Source: JAPYTK01 sp964401935 (GTDB lineage: Bacteria > Myxococcota_A > Polyangia > Polyangiales > Polyangiaceae). From it: a stretch of 64,000 bases of DNA. Of the stretch, positions 59,255 through 64,000 are shown piece after piece. The notes below the pieces were generated by a model, which did no database searches, was not told where the DNA came from, and saw nothing but the letters and a program-made list of their open reading frames with translations. The stretch is from NCBI GenBank assembly GCA_964401935.1, contig CAYOAL010000001.1:62001-126000 (forward strand). Direction: 5' to 3'. How positions within the stretch are numbered: position 1 is the first letter of the stretch; every line of letters starts with the position of its first letter. The position numbers and the translations under genes are program-made.

Positions 59255-59382
59255 GAGTCCGCTCGATACCACGCGCCAAAGCCGGGTGCAGCTCGCGCTG
59301 CCCCGCCCTCGTCACCGGAGGTGGCGTCTGTGGCCCCTTCCCCGGTTGCCATCGAAGGCCGCCCACCGTACGCCTCGCAGCG

Positions 59383-60456
59383 ATGCTGAGCTTCACCGAT
59401 CACACCCGAGATCCAGCGGCCTGGGCGACCGCCCTCGACATCTCAAGGGAGGCGGTCGAGCTCTACCTCGACAGCGACGTGCTCGATCTGCACATCGACT
59501 CGTTCATCTGGCACCGCATCTTCGGCTACGACCTCCGTAAGCGCCACGGCAACGGCCTCTTCAACGGCCGCTTCTACAGCCAGATCGATTTTCCCCGCGT
59601 GCTCGAGGCCCACCTCACCGGCGCCACCTGGATCATCACCACCAACCCCGCGCGCACCGCCCGCGGGCGCGCCCGCGCCTTCGCGAAGAACATCCAGCGA
59701 CTGCGCGCGCTGTTCGACTCGGTCGGGGAGCAGTTTCAGGTGGTGCGCAACGTCGCGGAGTATCGCGCCGCCCGCGCTGCCGGCAAACACGGCGCCTTCA
59801 TCGGCGTCCAGGGTGGGAACGCGCTCGACGACGGCCCCGACGCGCTCGACCTGATCCCGGACGACCTCGTGCTGCGGATCACGCTCGTGCACCTCTCGTC
59901 GTCGAGCCTCGGCGTGACCAGCTCGCCGATGAAGGCGGGCCGCGACGCCGGCCTCACTCCCTTCGGCTGCGAGTACGTGCGGCGGCTCAACGAGAAGAAG
60001 ATCTTCGTCGATCTGGCGCACATCAGCGAGAAGGGGTTCTTCGACGCGGTGGCGGTGCACGATCCGTCCCAGCCCCTCTTGGTCACCCACACCGGCGTGA
60101 ACGGCGTGCATCGTCACTGGCGCAACCTCTCCGACGAACAGCTCCGCGCCGTCGCGGACACCGGGGGCACCATCGGGATCATGTACGCGCCGCACTTCTT
60201 GGGGGACCCCATGTTCGGGGGACGCGCGGCGCGCATCGTCGATCACGTGGAGCACATCGTGAAGACGGTGGGCGAAGATCATGCGTCGCTCGGCAGCGAC
60301 TGGGACGGCGCCATCCCGACCCCCCGCGACCTGCCCACGTGCCTCGAGCTGCCGAGGCTCGTGCAGATCATGCTCGACCGCGGCTTCAGCGACACCCGCA
60401 TCAAGAAGGTGCTCGGCCAGAACTTCCTCCGCACCGTCGAGACGCTGCGCGGCTGA
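59383..60456 (+). CDS. Membrane dipeptidase (peptidase M19)
   Basis: 357 residues of the renal-dipeptidase TIM-barrel. Metal ligands: 'DLHIDS' (His37, Asp39), 'DLAHIS' and 'VTHTGV'; Asp in 'GSDWDG'. The bridging Glu expected in a 'EGG' motif is Gln144 in 'IGVQGGNAL'. M19 enzymes cleave dipeptides, beta-lactams or D-amino-acid substrates. No signal peptide is seen, so it is cytoplasmic. The Gln may mark a subfamily with one metal or a changed mechanism. Confidence 0.88.
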   Translation: MLSFTDHTRDPAAWATALDISREAVELYLDSDVLDLHIDSFIWHRIFGYDLRKRHGNGLFNGRFYSQIDFPRVLEAHLTGATWIITTNPARTARGRARAFAKNIQRLRALFDSVGEQFQVVRNVAEYRAARAAGKHGAFIGVQGGNALDDGPDALDLIPDDLVLRITLVHLSSSSLGVTSSPMKAGRDAGLTPFGCEYVRRLNEKKIFVDLAHISEKGFFDAVAVHDPSQPLLVTHTGVNGVHRHWRNLSDEQLRAVADTGGTIGIMYAPHFLGDPMFGGRAARIVDHVEHIVKTVGEDHASLGSDWDGAIPTPRDLPTCLELPRLVQIMLDRGFSDTRIKKVLGQNFLRTVETLRG

Positions 60457-60531
60457 CGGTTTCCGCCCGAACCGCACGAAGGCGTCCTCCAAGGGGCCTC
60501 CGGGAGGGCCGCTGCGCCAGCCTCCACGCGC

Positions 60532-61761
60532 TCAGCGCGCGCCGGTGGTGCAGGTGTCGTCTCTGATGTTCGAGCCGGCGGCGACGCTGGTGCTCTCGCT
60601 CCGCCACGCGTCGGCGCAGTCGTCGGTGGCTGGTGCGTTCGTGACCGAGCACCAGTCGCCGCGCGGACGCTCCCCCGCCTGCCAGCGGGGGGAGCCGGAG
60701 CAGTTGAGGCCCCAACCGGCGGGATCGGCCCAGCCCTCGTCGATCGCCCGCTGTTGGCCCATGTAGCTCACGCAGAGCGTGGTGCTGAGCAAGGACACGT
60801 ACACGCGCTCGAGCTCCTCGATGAGAAAATAGGCGGTGGTCGTCACCTCTCCGCGCCCACGCTCGCAGCGGTCGCCCACGCAGCCGAACGGCGGCTCGAC
60901 CTGGCTCGCGGCCTGACACGACGCGTCGGGATCGAGCTCGGCGGCGAGGTATTGCCCCTGGCAGTTGAGCACCTGCGGGTCGTTGAAGCGCCCTTTGATT
61001 TCCGCCTCGCGAGCCGGGACCACGAACAGATCGTTCTCGCTCTCGTAGATCACGAGGAACGCGCGCGGCGCGTAGCCGTGCACGTCGCCGGTGTTGTCGT
61101 CGAAGAAGAAGACGCCCTCGTCGCCGTCTTTGTACATGTCGCGAAACGACGCCGCGGTCGCGTCGAAGTCGGTTCCCACCCGCCGCGCGAGGGACGGCTT
61201 GACGTGCACCTCCTCGGTCCACCCATGTTCCGGATCGCTGTACATGAAGTCGAGGAAGCACAGCCCGTCCTCGAGCGCGGCCAGCGCGTCCGGCGCGAAG
61301 GCGGCGTAGCCCACCCGCGCCGTGTGCTCGCTGATGTCGCTGCTCGAGCGGTCCCAGTCGAACATCTGGATGTAGCCGCTCGCGCCGATCATGTTGCACT
61401 GATCGAGATCGAGCGCGGTCTTGTTGAAGAGGAACGCGTAGGTGATGTCGTCGCTGTTCGCGGACGGCAAGATCGTGCGCGTCCACATTGTGCGCATCTG
61501 CACACGATCTTTGCCGCGATTGTCTCGAGAGGCGAGACACTCGGCGCCCGGCGCGGTCTTGTCGCCGTCGGGATAGCAGACCGGATCGGTGGGGCAGCAA
61601 GCCCCCTCGCACGCCCCGGTGTCGCCCCCTCCCGTCGTGATCCCGCCGGGAGGAAGATGCTCGTCGCTGATTTCGGGGAGACAACAGACGCCCAGCACCC
61701 CGATCAAGATCGAGGTGCCGAGCAGCATCCGCGTTCGGCGTTCCAACACGCCGTCGAGCAT
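60532..61761 (-). CDS. Cys-rich surface lipoprotein
   Basis: 409 residues with a lipobox near 'ILIGVLGVCC' and a Gly/Thr linker with Cys pairs. The mature part has many Cys, and a mixed fold with 'TYAFLFNKTALDLDQCNMIG', 'FDWDRSSSDISEHTARVGY' and 'EVTTTAYFLIEELERVYVSL'. I do not recognise a family; it is probably a surface or secreted myxobacterial protein. ATG 61761 or 61728 could be the start. Confidence 0.68.
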   Translation of the reverse strand: MLDGVLERRTRMLLGTSILIGVLGVCCLPEISDEHLPPGGITTGGGDTGACEGACCPTDPVCYPDGDKTAPGAECLASRDNRGKDRVQMRTMWTRTILPSANSDDITYAFLFNKTALDLDQCNMIGASGYIQMFDWDRSSSDISEHTARVGYAAFAPDALAALEDGLCFLDFMYSDPEHGWTEEVHVKPSLARRVGTDFDATAASFRDMYKDGDEGVFFFDDNTGDVHGYAPRAFLVIYESENDLFVVPAREAEIKGRFNDPQVLNCQGQYLAAELDPDASCQAASQVEPPFGCVGDRCERGRGEVTTTAYFLIEELERVYVSLLSTTLCVSYMGQQRAIDEGWADPAGWGLNCSGSPRWQAGERPRGDWCSVTNAPATDDCADAWRSESTSVAAGSNIRDDTCTTGAR

Positions 61762-61788
61762 ACTCCAGCCGCGCGCCGACGCGTCGTC

Positions 61789-62073
61789 TCAGCGCACGAA
61801 GCGCCACGCCTCGGGCAACACGATGCGCGCCGGCGGAGCGTCCCTACACCGAGCGCTCACCGGTGGCTCGTTGCAGCGCGGGGCACGGTCGCGCGACGCC
61901 GAGAAGACGAAGCGCACCCCGTCGGGCGGCGCGCCGGTGTCGCGCGGGCTTCGCGGCACGGCGGCGGGCCACGGCGCGGGGGACGATGGCGGAGCGTCGG
62001 ACGGCAGCGGCCGCGGAGGACCGCAGCCGCCCGCGAGGAAGAGGACGACGGAGAGAGAGGGGAGGGTTCGCAT
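61789..62073 (-). CDS. Small Pro-rich lipoprotein
   Basis: 94 residues: lipobox in 'LSVVLFLAGGC', then Pro/Ser/Arg-rich sequence ('PPRPLPSDAPPSSPAPWPAA') and a short domain 'GVRFVFSASRDRAPRC'. It sits 27 bases upstream of the Cys-rich lipoprotein gene and may lead that transcript. ATG 62073 is chosen for the signal. Not recognised. Confidence 0.55.
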   Translation of the reverse strand: MRTLPSLSVVLFLAGGCGPPRPLPSDAPPSSPAPWPAAVPRSPRDTGAPPDGVRFVFSASRDRAPRCNEPPVSARCRDAPPARIVLPEAWRFVR

Positions 62074-62501
62074 GGGCACCCCCATCGCGAAACCCATGCC
62101 CACCCCAAGTCCCTGAAATATCTAGGGCTCATGGTGGCGGAAAGGTGGCGCCGCCAGTGGCCGCCAGGGGTCCGCCACCCCGCCGCTCCGCCACCGGTCG
62201 AGGTGCCCAGAGGCCTCCGAGAGCGGGAGACCTACATTGTCGGCGAACGTGCCTCGATCCAGTCTTGACAAAACCTGTCCATGCGGATCCACCTTCGACA
62301 CCGCTAGATGTCGAGAATCCGGTCGGCTCCACGTGGGCACGACGCGTGCACCACGAGGATGCGACCCGATCCGAAACCATCGTCCTTGCTGCACAGCTTG
62401 CTGCGTGCAGGTCCTGGACGACCACATAACCCTGCTCCCCTCTCCACTTGGTTCGTGTGTGGACGCCCCTGTTGGTGGACTATGCGCGAGCAGGATTTCG
62501 C
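62074..62501. other. Gene-free region ahead of the T6SS genes (428 bases)
   Basis: No convincing ORF. The first part is GC-rich; from about 62260 the sequence is less GC-biased. TTGACA occurs at 62265-62270 without a good -10 at 17 bases. A sigma-54-like element lies at 62334-62350 and is listed separately. Confidence 0.6.
62334..62350 (+). promoter_or_regulatory. Candidate sigma-54 promoter ahead of the T6SS genes
   Basis: GGCACG (62336-62341), four bases, then GTGCA (62346-62350) fit the -24/-12 consensus GGCACG-N4-TTGCA with one mismatch; GG to GC spacing is the required ten bases. It would start RNA near 62362, about 140 bases before the DUF2169 gene. No activator site was identified. 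Confidence 0.35.
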
Positions 62502-63593
62502 ATGAACCCAGAGCGACTGTTAGAGAACAACGCGTTGCCGTTCGCAGCGGCGACCTTGATCGACGACCATCTCGGCCACGAGTGCGCGTTGGTGATCGCC
62601 AAGCTCGCGTGGCGGGTGACGGCCGACGGCCAGGCGCACATCGCGGAGCCCCAGCGCGAGATCCGCTTCAGCCCGGAGTACTTTCGCGGCGCCGGGAGCA
62701 GCCTCAAGTATCCCCACGAGCGCTACACCGAGAAGCCAGGCACGGAGCTCCTCCTCATCGGCGACGCCTGGCCGTCCCCTGGAAAGAAGGTGAGCCAGAT
62801 GGACGTGAGCGTGCGCCTCGAGTCGGGGGAGCGGACGCTCAAGAAGAGCGTCCGCTTGTTCGGTCCCCGCGTCTTCGTGGAGAACGTGCTCTCGATCACG
62901 CCAGGCTCCGCCGCCGAGATCACGGGACCGGTGCCCCTCGTGTACGAGCTCGCCGCTGGGGGCACCGATCCGGAGCGGCCCTACGACGACGGCGGCTGCG
63001 ATCCGGTCAATCCGGTGGGGACCTGCTTCCGACGCGACAAGAAGAAGCTCGTGGGGGAGCGCGCCCACCAGCTCGAGCCCATCGAGGGCTCCGCCCCCGC
63101 CGGCTTCGGCCCCATCGCCCGCCACTGGAGCCCGCGCGCCGCGCTCTTCGGAACCCTCGACGACGCCCATTTTCGACGCCGCCACCCGGTGCCCCCCCGA
63201 GACTTCGACCTCCGCTACAACGTGGATGCCCACCCCGACCTCTTCAGCGCCACCCCGCTCCAAGGGGACGAGCCGATCGAGGTGGTGGGCGCCACCCCCG
63301 AAGGCGCGTGGCGGTTCCGTCTGCCGCTCTACCAACCGCGCTTCCACGTGCTGCAAGACAACGCTTGGACCGAACGCCCCACCAAGCTCGACACGATTTT
63401 CGTCGATCTATCCAACGTGAGACGACGTATCGTGGAGCTGACATGGCGATGTGCGGTTCGCCTCCCGAAACGCACGGAGCGTCTCCAGAAGATCCGCGTC
63501 ACCAACGCGATCGACGTTCCGCGCAAGTACTACGACGAGCTGTTCGACGCCGAACCGCACCGCCACGACGACGCGGCGGAGCGACTCCATTGA
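62502..63593 (+). CDS. DUF2169 type VI secretion accessory protein
   Basis: 363 residues. 'ALPFAAATLIDDHLGHECAL', 'PLVYELAAGGTDPERPYDDG', 'GFGPIARHWSPRAALFGTLD' and 'FDLRYNVDAHPDLFSATPLQ' are the DUF2169 signature pieces. DUF2169 proteins occur beside VgrG in T6SS loci and are thought to help load effectors onto the spike. The ATG at 62502 gives 'MNPERLLENNALPF', the family start. Followed 59 bases later by vgrG. Confidence 0.85.
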   Translation: MNPERLLENNALPFAAATLIDDHLGHECALVIAKLAWRVTADGQAHIAEPQREIRFSPEYFRGAGSSLKYPHERYTEKPGTELLLIGDAWPSPGKKVSQMDVSVRLESGERTLKKSVRLFGPRVFVENVLSITPGSAAEITGPVPLVYELAAGGTDPERPYDDGGCDPVNPVGTCFRRDKKKLVGERAHQLEPIEGSAPAGFGPIARHWSPRAALFGTLDDAHFRRRHPVPPRDFDLRYNVDAHPDLFSATPLQGDEPIEVVGATPEGAWRFRLPLYQPRFHVLQDNAWTERPTKLDTIFVDLSNVRRRIVELTWRCAVRLPKRTERLQKIRVTNAIDVPRKYYDELFDAEPHRHDDAAERLH

Positions 63594-63652
63594 TGCGTGC
63601 CCACCCAAGATGACCGCGAGCCAACCCGCGTCCAAGAACGAGAGAGCGACCC

Positions 63653-64000
63653 ATGACGCCTGATGCCGAACTGGTTCTGGAGCTGGACGTTCCCCAGCGA
63701 ATCACCGTGGTCTCTTGTCGACTGGTGGAGGGGATCTCCAAGCTCACCCACGCCCGCCTCGAGATCGCCGCCAACGACCACATCGACCTGACGGGTGTGC
63801 TCGAACGCGACGCGGTGATCGATCTCGCGCCCATCGGTTTTCCCCCGCGTCGATGGACGCTGCGGGTGGGCCACGTGGACTTCATCAAGATCACCGAAGG
63901 CTCGCTCCGCTACGTGGTCAACCTCTACCCCGCGTTCTGGCTGCTGCGCTTCACGACGAACACCCGCAAGTTTCGCAACATGTCGTCGCAACAGATCATC
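63653..64000 (+). CDS. vgrG: VgrG-like T6SS spike protein, N-terminal part
   Basis: ATG 63653 opens a frame that runs off the right edge with no stop (116 codons). It has 'LELDVPQRITVVSCRLVEGI', a two-strand beta block, and then 'SLRYVVNLYPAFWLLRFTTN' and 'TRKFRNMSSQQII', which match the N-terminal gp27-like part of VgrG ahead of the spike. VgrG trimers form the T6SS needle tip. The preceding GAGAG may be the ribosome site. Effector domains cannot be seen. Confidence 0.85.
   Translation, partial: MTPDAELVLELDVPQRITVVSCRLVEGISKLTHARLEIAANDHIDLTGVLERDAVIDLAPIGFPPRRWTLRVGHVDFIKITEGSLRYVVNLYPAFWLLRFTTNTRKFRNMSSQQII

Noticed and set aside
62265..62295. TTGACA as a sigma-70 promoter for the T6SS genes
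   Set aside because: No acceptable -10 lies 16-18 bases downstream; the sigma-54-like element nearby fits better.

Overview
The window is a GC-rich, gene-dense stretch of a Myxococcota-like (myxobacterial, probably Polyangia-type) chromosome. The signs are strong G/C bias at third codon positions, many GTG starts, ATGA/GTGA stop-start overlaps, a Hanks-type Ser/Thr kinase beside an FHA-domain sigma-54 activator, a PhaR-type regulator, numerous lipoproteins with Pro/Ser/Gly-rich linkers, and a DUF2169-VgrG type VI secretion start at the right edge. No tRNA, rRNA, insertion sequence, phage or CRISPR array was recognised.

Layout. 1-9.2 kb: end of a glycerophosphodiesterase gene, a nitrilase-superfamily amidase, a double-ACT regulator, a Q/P-rich PrsW protease, lipoproteins, a NuoH subunit carrying an N-terminal PDZ region, and an orphan ABC ATPase. 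9.2-14.9 kb: PhaR-like regulator, ECF sigma/anti-sigma pair, CDF metal exporter, EF-hand lipoprotein and an RRM Gly-rich RNA-binding protein. 15-20.2 kb: large lipoprotein, UvrD/PcrA helicase and a bifunctional-nuclease-domain lipoprotein. 20.3-26.9 kb: a compact histidine operon (hisG-C-B-H-F-AIE-D) with a leader peptide holding seven His codons and a complete attenuator, and a HisA-HisI-HisE fusion. 27-36.2 kb: manA, a ferredoxin-like protein, small enzymes, a Tat pirin, tmk, panC and a GT-C glycosyltransferase. 37.9-41.4 kb: rpmH-rnpA-yidD-yidC-jag. 43.7-44.6 kb: a thioredoxin-fold lipoprotein with an in-frame TGA where the first redox Cys is expected, followed by a SECIS-like hairpin, so a candidate selenoprotein. 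45.7-56.2 kb: Ca-type P-ATPase, YbjN/PspA envelope-stress pair, kinase, FHA-EBP, and a Kef-type antiporter interrupted at a G7 run plus its quinone-reductase partner. 56.8-64 kb: CocE-type hydrolase, M19 dipeptidase, lipoproteins, and the T6SS genes.

The two observations most worth following are the UGA/SECIS redox lipoprotein (43738-44550) and the his leader-peptide attenuator (20300-20407). Others are the PDZ-NuoH fusion, the Lys-less P-loop of thymidylate kinase, a dispersed intergenic hairpin repeat (three copies), and tandem duplications that sit on gene 3' ends.
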